From an uncultured Prevotella sp. (GTDB lineage: Bacteria; Bacteroidota; Bacteroidia; Bacteroidales; Bacteroidaceae), in NCBI GenBank assembly GCA_946548085.1, contig CAMNPN010000004.1, forward strand, positions 1 to 64,000: 64,000 nucleotides of DNA. Direction: 5' to 3'. Below are positions 1-7,426 of this stretch, in pieces. The notes beneath the pieces are model-generated. The model was given only the letters and a program-made list of their open reading frames with translations. It was not told the DNA's origin and did not search any database. How positions within the stretch are numbered: the stretch's first letter is position 1; each line of letters starts with the position of its first letter. The translations under genes were made by a program, and so were the position numbers.

Positions 1-31
1 CAAAGTTACACTATCGGCGGCGCTCCACCAA
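1..31 (-). promoter_or_regulatory. Possible Bacteroidetes-type promoter at the window edge
   Basis: The reverse strand reads TAACTTTG at bases 8 to 1, a match to the Bacteroidetes -7 box TAnnTTTG. A partial -33 element (TTGG) lies 19 nt upstream. It would drive a gene to the left of the window that cannot be seen. Confidence 0.35.
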
Positions 32-175
32 GCAATTCCTTCATTACCGGGTACCGCCTCGGTAACAGAAAAAAAGGTACCCGCTGTTTTCTATTATCTA
101 TTCACATAGTCTGCGGTAGCGTTTCAACTGCACATAGAGTGCATTCTCACTTCTGCTCAGGTTGGAATGCTGAAA

Positions 176-210
176 CATGCTCACAAAGTGTCTGACACTT
201 TGTGAGCATG
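176..210. repeat. Perfect 17-bp palindrome (copy 1 of a dispersed repeat)
   Basis: Two 17-base arms separated by one base form a near-perfect palindrome with core tgctcacaaagtgtc. The stem can be extended imperfectly outward through atgct/agcat. The same 15-base core recurs as a palindrome at 3856-3886, on the other side of the leucine-rich-repeat gene. It lies beyond a separate terminator hairpin, so it is not needed as that gene's terminator. Confidence 0.85.
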
Positions 211-220
211 TTAGCATAAT

Positions 221-259
221 AAAAGAATCACGGCATTGACGATGTGCCGTGATTCTTTT
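221..259 (-). terminator. Rho-independent terminator of the leucine-rich-repeat gene
   Basis: A 15-bp perfect stem (221-235 with 245-259) and a 9-base loop include A/T runs on both sides, so the hairpin can work in both directions. On the minus strand it lies about 27 nt past the stop codon of the large surface-protein gene. Confidence 0.8.
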
Positions 260-285
260 TTTGTTCCTATGGACCGTTTTTCTTC

Positions 286-3200
286 TCACTCCTTCATGAT
301 GATCTTGCTGATCAGTTCGATGTCCTTCCCGTCGGCCTTGCCGTCGTCGTTCACGTCGGCGGCGGGCAGGTTGAAGCCTTCCACGTCCTGACCCTTCTGA
401 TGGCTGACTATGGCCACGATGTCGGCCACGTCCACCTTGTCATCGCCGTTGGCGTCGCCGAGCAGGATGCCGGGGTAGGGGACCCAGTTGGCGCCGTCCC
501 ACATGAACACCGTCCAACCCTTTACGTCAGCGGCAGCCACCTGCTCCGTCGTGATCTTGTTGCCTTCGTTCTCAGGGGAATAGGCGTAAAGGCCTCCTCC
601 TCCGTTCTGGCGCAGGCTGCTGATGAGTGCCTGCATGCCCGTCGTGATCTTGTTGCCGTGGCAGTACAGTGTTGACAGCGACGTGTTCGCAGTCATGTCG
701 AGCGCCGTCAGTTGGTTGTCGTTGCAGTACAACGTTTGCAGCGCTGTGTTCTTCGTCACGTCGAGCGTGGTCAACTTGTTCTCGCTGCAATCCAGAGTAT
801 ACAGCGTCGTGCAATTCGCCACGTTGAGCGCAGAGAGTTGATTGCCTACGCAAATCAAGTTTTCCAGCGCCGTGTTCTTTGTCACGTCGAGGGCGGTCAA
901 CTTGTTGCTGATGCAGTCCAGTGTCGTCAGCGCCGTGAAATATTCGATGCCCTTCAGGCTGGTGATGTTCATCATGGGAACACTTATCTCCGTGACGGCG
1001 TCAATCTCATTCTCGGTGAGATATCCGTTCGTGTTCTGGTCGAAGTCGCCGACATAGTTGCGGAATGTCGCATCGGGGAAGTTCGTGTTGTTGATGTATA
1101 CAGCGAAGATGCCGGCATAGTCCACATACTTGGAGCCGTCCCACGCCTTTACCTGCCACTTCTTTGCCTTGGCGTCAGCCACGTTAGCTGTCGTCATCTC
1201 GTTTTGGTCATACGTCGTGTCATAGGCGTAGAGGGTTCCTCCGTTCTGGTGCAGGCTGCTGATAAGTGTCTGCATGCCCTCGTCTCGGATACTATTGCGG
1301 TAGCAGTACAACTCTTTCAGCGCCGTGTTCTTCGACACGTCGAGGGCATTCAGTCGGTTGATGCTGCAATCCAGTACTTCCAGCGCCGTGTTCTTCGACA
1401 CGTCGAGCGTGGATGTTTCCAGATAGTTGCCGCTGCAATTCAGGGTTTTCAGGGCGGTGAAGTGTTCGATGCCCGTCAGGTCAGCGATGCCCTTGCTGCT
1501 GACGTCGATGGCCGTCACGCTAGCCGCCTCCTTGTCGTTGAGGTAGTTGTCGTCAGCAAATGTCTGCATGAGAATCCAGTTTTCACGGAAAAAGTAGTCT
1601 GGGAAATTCGTTTCATCAATGGTGATGGCGTGAATGCCGGCATAGTCCACTTCGCTGGAGCCATTTTCCTCCGTCACCGTCCACTTCTTTGCCTTGGCTT
1701 CTCCTACCTGTATCGTATTGATCTCGTTGCCGTCAGTCGCCGCGGAGGTATAGACGCAGAGGTATCCTCCTGTCTCGTGTAGGCTGTTGATGAATGTCTG
1801 CATGGCCTTGCCGCGGATCTGATTGCCATAGCAGTACAATATTGTCAGCGCCGTATTCTTCGACACGTCGAGGGCGGTCAGTTTGTTGTCGTAACATAAC
1901 ATTTCCTCCAGCGCCATGTTCTTCGACACGTCGAGGGCGGTCAGTTGGTTGTCGTAGCAGTACAACACACTCAGCGCCGTGTTCGCCTTCACGTCGAGGG
2001 CGCTCAGAGCGTTGTTGCTGCAGTTCAGGAGCACAAGCGCCTCATTCTTCGACACGTCGAGGGCGGTCAGTTGGTTGCTATAGCAGTTCAGGTTCCTCAG
2101 CGCCGTGTTAGCCGACATGTCGAGGGCGGTCAGTTGGTTGTTATTGCAGTGCAGGGTCTCCAGCGCCGTATTAGCCGATAAATCGAGGGCGGTCAACTTG
2201 TTATTACTGCAATTCAGTTCTTCCAGCGCCGTGAAGTATTCGATGCCCTTCAGGTCTGCTATACCCTGTTCGTAGACATTGATATTCGTCACTCCTGCTA
2301 GCCCTGCGGCGGTGATATATCCGCTCTTGCCGTAGTCCTGGCCGAGGAGCCAGTTGCGGAAATTCTCGTCGGGGAATACCATCTCGCTGACGAACACTCC
2401 AGGCGAATTGTCGGGCAGGATGGTGACCGCCTTGATCTCTTTGCCGTTGGCATCGACGAATTTGGATGTGGCATTTATTTTGGCACCACTGGGATGGCTG
2501 ACATGGCAGTCGTTCAGAGCGATGGTAAACTTTCCATAGGCGATGTTCTCTGTACAGGAAACGCTAACTGTGGAACCATAAATTCTGATACCACTATCCG
2601 ATGGCGTATAAAAGCCTTTTTTCACTCCAGAAATACTAACGGGAGCCTTAATATCTAAAATATTATCTACAATAAGTCCTGATATTCCTGACAAATTGAC
2701 TCCATATTCTCCGTTACCCTTCAGCGTGAGCGCTCCTGATCCTGTAATGGTAGCGGATCCATCTAAATTTATAAGTTCTTGTACAGGGGTTGTGCTCTCT
2801 AACTTAACATTGGCCGGCACATTGATTGTCAGTCCTGTAATACCAAAGATCGAGATAATAGTCCCGTTAGCAGTGGTGATATCCTTGTTGAGGGTGAGTG
2901 TATTTGTGGTCGGATCGTAACTGGCCGCTCCGTCGCCGAGGATGTCGGCCTTGTTGCTATCCGTCACCTTTGTACCAGCAATCTCCAGTTTATACCATTG
3001 TTTAAATGTGACATTGACTTCGCTAAACGTTGTGCTATAGTCACTAGGCTTAGATACGTAGCACACAGTCGTTTTACTGTTCTTGCTGCCCTTGAAGTCA
3101 TCGCAATTGTAGTCGTTCCACGTCAGTTTGCTGGCATCGCGTAAACATATGACCTCGTCCAAGTTTGTACAGCCCTTGAAGGCATCTTTTTCGATACTTG

Positions 3201-3702
3201 TCACACGATAGCCGATGGTGACCTTTTTCAATCCGGTACAACCTTCGAAAGCTCTCATCCCGATGGTTGTCACTTTGGGAGGGATGGTGATGCTTGTCAG
3301 CCCGGTGCAATTCGCGAAAGTATTCGCTTCGATGGTCTTCACGTTGTAAGGGAGGGATATCGACGTCAGTCCTGGATGGTCATAAAAGCCGGGAGTAGAG
3401 ATGCTCGTCACCTTATAGGTGACAAGATTGCCCTCTAAATCTTCTTTAGAGACAGTCTCAGGGATGATCAAAGCGCCTGTCAAACCTTCGTCACAGGAAG
3501 ACACTGCCACCTCTTTGGTCGACTCGTTCGTCACCTTGTAACTCACTCCGTCTAGGGGGAACGTATCACCCACTTTGGCCCACGCCGTCGCTGTCGTGAT
3601 CAGGGCTATGAGCATGGCCAGGGTTCGTGTCAGGAGGCTGGTTGACAGTACAGGGTTGCTTGTCAGATTGTCTTTGAAAAAATGGTTCATCATAATGGTC
3701 AT
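286..3702 (-). CDS. Secreted leucine-rich-repeat (BspA/internalin-like) protein with C-terminal dockerin-like module
   Basis: A 1138-residue exported protein, probably surface-attached or released. A signal peptide (LIALITTATAWA) follows the N-terminus; ATGs at codons 1, 4 and 5 are all possible starts. Residues of about 85-210 hold BspA-type LRR_5 repeats (for example LTSITIPPKVTTIG). Later there are three blocks of 21-residue repeats of the form LTALDVSKNTALEELYC, separated by non-repeat segments that share the pattern INxTNFPDxxFR. The last ~60 residues carry two Ca-binding loops, DANGDDKVDVAD and DVNDDGKADGKD, spaced as in a type I dockerin. Such proteins usually mediate binding to host or other cells. 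Nothing here shows catalysis. It appears to be a single-gene transcript with its own promoter and terminator. Confidence 0.85.
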   Translation of the reverse strand: MTIMMNHFFKDNLTSNPVLSTSLLTRTLAMLIALITTATAWAKVGDTFPLDGVSYKVTNESTKEVAVSSCDEGLTGALIIPETVSKEDLEGNLVTYKVTSISTPGFYDHPGLTSISLPYNVKTIEANTFANCTGLTSITIPPKVTTIGMRAFEGCTGLKKVTIGYRVTSIEKDAFKGCTNLDEVICLRDASKLTWNDYNCDDFKGSKNSKTTVCYVSKPSDYSTTFSEVNVTFKQWYKLEIAGTKVTDSNKADILGDGAASYDPTTNTLTLNKDITTANGTIISIFGITGLTINVPANVKLESTTPVQELINLDGSATITGSGALTLKGNGEYGVNLSGISGLIVDNILDIKAPVSISGVKKGFYTPSDSGIRIYGSTVSVSCTENIAYGKFTIALNDCHVSHPSGAKINATSKFVDANGKEIKAVTILPDNSPGVFVSEMVFPDENFRNWLLGQDYGKSGYITAAGLAGVTNINVYEQGIADLKGIEYFTALEELNCSNNKLTALDLSANTALETLHCNNNQLTALDMSANTALRNLNCYSNQLTALDVSKNEALVLLNCSNNALSALDVKANTALSVLYCYDNQLTALDVSKNMALEEMLCYDNKLTALDVSKNTALTILYCYGNQIRGKAMQTFINSLHETGGYLCVYTSAATDGNEINTIQVGEAKAKKWTVTEENGSSEVDYAGIHAITIDETNFPDYFFRENWILMQTFADDNYLNDKEAASVTAIDVSSKGIADLTGIEHFTALKTLNCSGNYLETSTLDVSKNTALEVLDCSINRLNALDVSKNTALKELYCYRNSIRDEGMQTLISSLHQNGGTLYAYDTTYDQNEMTTANVADAKAKKWQVKAWDGSKYVDYAGIFAVYINNTNFPDATFRNYVGDFDQNTNGYLTENEIDAVTEISVPMMNITSLKGIEYFTALTTLDCISNKLTALDVTKNTALENLICVGNQLSALNVANCTTLYTLDCSENKLTTLDVTKNTALQTLYCNDNQLTALDMTANTSLSTLYCHGNKITTGMQALISSLRQNGGGGLYAYSPENEGNKITTEQVAAADVKGWTVFMWDGANWVPYPGILLGDANGDDKVDVADIVAIVSHQKGQDVEGFNLPAADVNDDGKADGKDIELISKIIMKE
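1840..2240 (-). repeat. 63-bp tandem coding repeats (21-residue LRR units)
   Basis: About six copies of a 63-bp unit containing gtcgagggcggtcagttg encode the 21-residue leucine-rich repeats. Shorter blocks of the same unit occur at about 690-960 and 1310-1460. The unit is a multiple of three, so recombination between copies would change repeat number without shifting frame. Confidence 0.85.
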
Positions 3703-3725
3703 ATTTTACGTTTGTAATGATGGTG

Positions 3726-3757
3726 CAAATTTACGAAAAAAATCTGAATTACGCAAA
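3726..3757 (-). promoter_or_regulatory. Promoter of the leucine-rich-repeat gene
   Basis: On the minus strand TTTG (3757-3754), 20 nt, then TAAATTTG (3733-3726) fits the Bacteroidetes sigma-ABfr consensus. It lies 23 nt upstream of the first candidate start codon. Confidence 0.75.
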
Positions 3758-3840
3758 CGTTTGGGCAATTATTTGATTCAGGTTCCGCATGGGCTTAACT
3801 TATTTTTTTTCAGCACAGAGACACTGAGACACAGAGCGCA

Positions 3841-3886
3841 GTGCTCACAAAGTGTTGCTCACAAAGTGTCAGACACTTTGTGAGCA
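3841..3886. repeat. Palindrome, copy 2, with an extra half-site
   Basis: A perfect 15-bp palindrome with a 1-base centre (3856-3870 / 3872-3886) carries the same core as at 176-210. It is preceded by an additional tandem copy of one arm at 3841-3855. The rest of the 3703-4053 gap holds a promoter, one of the direct repeats flanking the nuclease gene, and a terminator. No credible gene is present. Confidence 0.85.
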
Positions 3887-3911
3887 CACGGTTCCAGGAA
3901 TGTTGTGCATT
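3885..3911 (+). repeat. 27-bp direct repeat left of the Rpn-like gene
   Basis: The sequence beginning cacacggttccagg matches 24 of 27 bases with 5126-5152, in the same orientation. The two copies enclose only the nuclease gene with its promoter and terminator. Confidence 0.7.
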
Positions 3912-3995
3912 CAAGGACAAACTCTCGAAATGCAAGTTGGCGGACAGCCTGAAGGTGGCAATCAGCGGCTAACGTGAAGTAACACCGTCGGGTAT

Positions 3996-4038
3996 ATAGA
4001 GACTGCTACTAACCTTTGCGGGCTGTAGCAGTCTCTAT
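3996..4038 (-). terminator. Terminator hairpin of the Rpn-like gene
   Basis: A perfect 14-bp stem (3996-4009 with 4025-4038) and a 15-base loop lie just after the stop codon of the nuclease gene. The U-run is weak on the minus strand. Confidence 0.65.
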
Positions 4039-4053
4039 TTGTTATGGTAGTTA

Positions 4054-4959
4054 TTACAGGGCTTCGATCTCGGCTGCGCTGAGACCAGTGTATTTTATAA
4101 TCGTCTCTATCGGCAGTTTGTCTGCCTTCATGCTCTTTGCTATTTCAAGTTTTCCTTCGGCAAGTCCTTCGGCATGTCCTTCGGCAAGTCCTTCTGCGTG
4201 GCCCTCGGCAAGTCCTTCTGCGTGGCCCTCGGCATAGCCTTCTCGCTTGAATTTCTGACGGAGCACTCGCTCGTTGACGACGGCATCCCAGAACTGCTCG
4301 TAGGCATAGAGTTGCCCTTCCGTGAAGGCCGACTTCTCAATAATCTGAAGCGCCTTACGCGTATCTTCGTTCTCTAACAGTTCTACAGGCGCCTCGCTCG
4401 TGCTTTCGTCTATCTCCGTCAGATAGCGCAGCCACAGCACCGCCATCTTCTTCTCGGCAATGGTCTTCGGCTTGAACTTCGGCAGTTCAACAAACACCAG
4501 GCGCAGTCCCTCAATGATACGGTTGGTGTTTTCCACATCCACAATCGCATAATCGTGATAGAACTCATCGGGGCCGCTCTCAAAGCCGATGTCATTGATC
4601 AGATTCAGACAATATACAGGCTGTATCAGGGTGTAGTCCTCACCCTTGTCCAACTGGCGGACGATGGCCTTAGAGGCATTCAGGATGACGCGCTGCCTGA
4701 ACTCGTCGCTCCAGTAAAGTTGCATCTCGACAATGAACGATCGCCCGAGCGCATCCTTGCACCGTACATCGACCACGCTGTTCTTCTTTGCCGGATTCTC
4801 GGGCACCATCTCTGGCGTGGCATACTCCAGACTAGTGATCTGGGCATTCTCGTCCAGCGGCAACAGGGCGTTCAGCAGGCTCTTCGTCAAGTCGGGATGC
4901 TCGCCGAATATCAGTTTAAACGTCAAGTCTGCCTTAGGGTTCAGATACTTACCTTTCAT
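4054..4959 (-). CDS. Rpn-family PD-(D/E)XK nuclease / transposase-like protein
   Basis: A 301-residue protein of the Rpn (recombination-promoting nuclease, PDDEXK_2) family, which is linked to RecA-independent recombination. The usual N-terminal signature is present: YLNPKADLTFKLIFGEHPD, followed by the nuclease core VDVRCKD...FIVEMQ (D-x-n-ExQ). Near the C-terminus is a run of AEGHAEGL repeats, common in this family, then a short helical tail. The start at 4959 is preferred because AGGAGTG lies about 6 nt upstream, unusual in this window; in-frame ATGs at 4998 and 5025 would add residues not typical of the family. It is monocistronic with its own promoter and hairpin. Direct repeats flank it, but no transposon ends were recognised. 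Confidence 0.85.
   Translation of the reverse strand: MKGKYLNPKADLTFKLIFGEHPDLTKSLLNALLPLDENAQITSLEYATPEMVPENPAKKNSVVDVRCKDALGRSFIVEMQLYWSDEFRQRVILNASKAIVRQLDKGEDYTLIQPVYCLNLINDIGFESGPDEFYHDYAIVDVENTNRIIEGLRLVFVELPKFKPKTIAEKKMAVLWLRYLTEIDESTSEAPVELLENEDTRKALQIIEKSAFTEGQLYAYEQFWDAVVNERVLRQKFKREGYAEGHAEGLAEGHAEGLAEGHAEGLAEGKLEIAKSMKADKLPIETIIKYTGLSAAEIEAL
4156..4240 (-). repeat. 24-bp tandem repeats in the Rpn-like gene
   Basis: About three copies of a 24-bp unit containing ggcaagtccttctgcgtg encode the eight-residue AEGHAEGL repeats near the C-terminus. The unit length keeps the reading frame. Confidence 0.8.
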
Positions 4960-5062
4960 CGTTGTCACTCCTTTTAAATTCTCTTCTTTGTGCTTCATAA
5001 TCACTAAATTTAGAGGGTTATACAATTATTATTGCCTGCGATGCATATCCGCAAGTGCGCTG

Positions 5063-5094
5063 CAAAGATACGACAAGTTTCTGAAACCGCCAAA
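5063..5094 (-). promoter_or_regulatory. Promoter of the Rpn-like gene
   Basis: Minus-strand TTTG (5094-5091), 20-nt spacer, TATCTTTG (5070-5063): a full Bacteroidetes consensus about 100 nt upstream of the chosen start. Confidence 0.75.
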
Positions 5095-5125
5095 CTTTTG
5101 GCGGAGATTTTAATGATAAAAAGAA

Positions 5126-5152
5126 CACACGGTTTCAGGTACGTTGTGCATT
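5126..5152 (+). repeat. 27-bp direct repeat right of the Rpn-like gene
   Basis: Begins cacacggtttcagg and matches the copy at 3885-3911 at 24 of 27 bases. Confidence 0.7.
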
Positions 5153-5234
5153 TTATTCTGTGCTTGTCCCACCGACTATTTCCAGACTAAACATTTGGCA
5201 TTATCAGATTAAATGCATAACTTCGCACCCGTGC

Positions 5235-5253
5235 CCCCGCCTGTTAAGGGTGT
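5235..5253 (+). repeat. 19-bp dispersed intergenic repeat, copy 1
   Basis: ccccgcctgttaagggtgt is present here and, as an exact reverse complement, at 48720-48738. Both copies are intergenic. Confidence 0.7.
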
Positions 5254-5327
5254 CGGTGATAGGGAATAATTCTCCCGTGATCCGCCAGACACTTTTGTTT
5301 TTGCATCAATGACGGCCTGGAATCAAA

Positions 5328-5353
5328 AAAAGAGGCCGACAGGGGCCTCTTTT
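5328..5353 (-). terminator. Terminator of the GH115-GH51 transcription unit
   Basis: A 10-bp stem aaaagaggcc/ggcctctttt with a 6-base loop, followed on the minus strand by a run of seven T. It lies 22 nt past the GH51 stop codon. Confidence 0.9.
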
Positions 5354-5375
5354 GAAGTTTGAATGTACGGTATTG

Positions 5376-7397
5376 TTACAACTTAATCGTATAAAGCGAG
5401 AAGGAGTATGGGGCAACCTCCACGTCCATGCGCTTCTTCATCTTGACGGTCTCCTTCACGGGGACGATGGGCTGCTTCTCGAAGTTGTTCTCGTCCTCAG
5501 GCTGACCAGAGATGGTCATCTTCTCGGCGAACTTCACGCCCTTGAAGCGGGAGAGGTCGAAGTGGGCGGTCTTGGGCTCTGCCGTGGCGTTGCACACCTT
5601 CACGAAGAGCTGGCGCGTCTTGGTGTTGAGCACGACGCTCTGACCGTAGTGTACGTTCTCCTGGGGCTGGCACACGTCAGCAGCATCACCCTCGAACTTC
5701 ACACAGTCGCCATAGTAGTAGTTACCCGACGACAGGCCGAACATCTGCTGCACATAGTAACTGCAGGTGAGGAACGGGCGTTCGTTGTCGTAGTAGATGA
5801 GATCGGGGTTCCACTGGGTACCGTCCTTGCGGGCGAAGAGCGGGGCGTAGGATGTCATGGACACCACATCACCGTTGCGCTCGACATGGAGCAGATAGAG
5901 GCCCTCGGCGAGGGCGTCGATGAGTTTCTTGTCCTTGGCGGCATACTCTCCGAGATAGACCTTCGTCTTGCTGTCACGGGGATAACTGTCGTACTGGCGC
6001 TTGTTCAGGAAGTAGTCGCGGGGCTCGTAGTAGTGCTCGTCGAGGATGGGCATGGTGAGTTCGTTGGCGAGTTTCCAGCCTGCCTCATAGTCGGGGTTCT
6101 CGGCGTGAGAGCCAGGACCTGCGGTGCCCACGATGATGATCTCGGGATGGGCCTTCGTCACGCGTTCATAGATATACTTGAAGCGCTCGATGAACTCGGG
6201 AGAGATCTTCTCCTCGTTGCCGATACCGAGGTACTTCAGGTTGAAGGGAGCGGGATGGCCCTGGTCGGCACGCATCTTCGCCCACTTGTTCGTGGCGGGG
6301 TCGCCGTTGGCCCACTCGATGAGGTCGATGGCCTCGCTCACCCACTCATCCATATCTTCCATCGGACAGGCATCCTGAGCCTGCGTGGGCCACATGTTCC
6401 AGCCACCATTGGCACCCTGGCAACTCACACCAGCGGGCAGGATGGGCACGGGCTCCATGTTGAGATCCTCGCAGAACTGGAAATACTCGTAATAGCCGAG
6501 TCCCACACTCTGGTGATAGCCCCAGGTGTTCTTCAACTGACGTCGCTGCTCCTTCGGTCCGAGGGTGGTCTTCCAGCGGTAGGTGTTCCAGAAGCCGTCG
6601 CCACCGCCATGAACGACACAGCCACCAGGGAAGCGCATGAACTTTGGCTTCAGGTCGGCCAGTGCCTGGGCGAGGTCCTTGCGGATACCGTGACCTTTAT
6701 AAGTGTCTTCAGGCATCAGCGATACCACGTCGACATCCATATCGCCCGTGTTGAGCACGAGCATCTGGAGCGAAGCCTTCTGACAAGTGCTGTCAGGCGT
6801 AAGCACTGCCTCGTACTTCTTCCAGGCGTTGTCTGTCACGTTGATGACCGTCTCTGCCAACAGTTTCGGATCCTTGGGAGGCCATCCGGCCTGCATCTCG
6901 ACGAGTGCCACGCGCACCTGCTTGGCACCACCGCTGACGTTACGCATGAAAGCGGAGAAGTCATACTTCTCGCCAGCCTTCACGGAGATGCCGTCGAAGC
7001 CGTCGTTCTGGAGGCCGAATCCTTTCCAGCCCTTATAGTCATAGTATTCCTTCACACGCTCGGTGTGGAGGCGCATGTAGTTGGCGTTGTTGGGATGGAC
7101 GGGGTTGTCCTGACGCACCTGCAGTGTGCCCAGAGAGTGTCCTGGACGGATCATCTTCCAGGCCGTGCCAGGCCCCCAGCCGTCGCGCTCAACGGGCGAG
7201 AACTCGAAAGAGCCGTTCTGTACCAGTTCGGCATTGAGGCCACCATCAGCAGAGTTGTTGATGTCCTCGAAGAAGATACCGATCAATTCGTCACTAATCT
7301 GTTTGCCACCTTGAGGGGGCGTCATGGCCTTCTGCGCTGAGAGGCCGACTGCGCTGCTCAGCAACAGAGCAAGGCAGGGGATGCGTAATAACTTCAT
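5376..7397 (-). CDS. GH51 alpha-L-arabinofuranosidase, secreted
   Basis: A 673-residue exported enzyme expected to remove arabinofuranosyl side chains from arabinoxylan or arabinan. An N-terminal signal peptide (LALLLSSAVGLSAQ) is followed by the family signature GIFFEDINNSADGGLNAEL near residue 40. A carbohydrate-binding-like segment of about residues 90-220 is followed by the TIM barrel. The acid/base Glu is in GIGNEE (about residue 395), DEHYY lies near 446, and the likely nucleophile Glu is in VYLGEYAA (about 484). The C-terminal beta domain ends in SFSLYTIKL. It is the second gene of a two-gene unit, 29 nt after the GH115 glucuronidase, which supports joint removal of xylan side chains. 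The length is normal for Bacteroidetes GH51. Confidence 0.93.
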   Translation of the reverse strand: MKLLRIPCLALLLSSAVGLSAQKAMTPPQGGKQISDELIGIFFEDINNSADGGLNAELVQNGSFEFSPVERDGWGPGTAWKMIRPGHSLGTLQVRQDNPVHPNNANYMRLHTERVKEYYDYKGWKGFGLQNDGFDGISVKAGEKYDFSAFMRNVSGGAKQVRVALVEMQAGWPPKDPKLLAETVINVTDNAWKKYEAVLTPDSTCQKASLQMLVLNTGDMDVDVVSLMPEDTYKGHGIRKDLAQALADLKPKFMRFPGGCVVHGGGDGFWNTYRWKTTLGPKEQRRQLKNTWGYHQSVGLGYYEYFQFCEDLNMEPVPILPAGVSCQGANGGWNMWPTQAQDACPMEDMDEWVSEAIDLIEWANGDPATNKWAKMRADQGHPAPFNLKYLGIGNEEKISPEFIERFKYIYERVTKAHPEIIIVGTAGPGSHAENPDYEAGWKLANELTMPILDEHYYEPRDYFLNKRQYDSYPRDSKTKVYLGEYAAKDKKLIDALAEGLYLLHVERNGDVVSMTSYAPLFARKDGTQWNPDLIYYDNERPFLTCSYYVQQMFGLSSGNYYYGDCVKFEGDAADVCQPQENVHYGQSVVLNTKTRQLFVKVCNATAEPKTAHFDLSRFKGVKFAEKMTISGQPEDENNFEKQPIVPVKETVKMKKRMDVEVAPYSFSLYTIKL

Positions 7398-7426
7398 ATT
7401 CCTTATGTTTGTTTAATGATTTGACT

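Larger units (their letters stand above)
4960..5375. other. Intergenic region between the Rpn-like gene and GH51
   Basis: This 416-nt gap holds the nuclease promoter, the right-hand 27-bp direct repeat, a 19-bp dispersed sequence shared with 48720-48738, and the terminator of the GH115-GH51 unit. No gene-like reading frame is supported. Confidence 0.7.

Noticed and set aside
98..289. 63-codon minus-strand frame at the left edge
   Set aside because: It spans the palindrome and the terminator hairpin and has no protein-like pattern.
4156..4240. Phase-variable switch in the Rpn-like gene
   Set aside because: The repeat unit is 24 bp, a multiple of three, so copy change would not break the frame.
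4054..4959. Complete insertion sequence
   Set aside because: Rpn is transposase-like, but no terminal inverted repeats or target duplication were found; only imperfect direct repeats flank it.
5352..7340. 662-codon plus-strand frame antisense to GH51
   Set aside because: High-GC codon bias of the real gene leaves the opposite strand open; composition is His/Val/Leu-rich with no domain.
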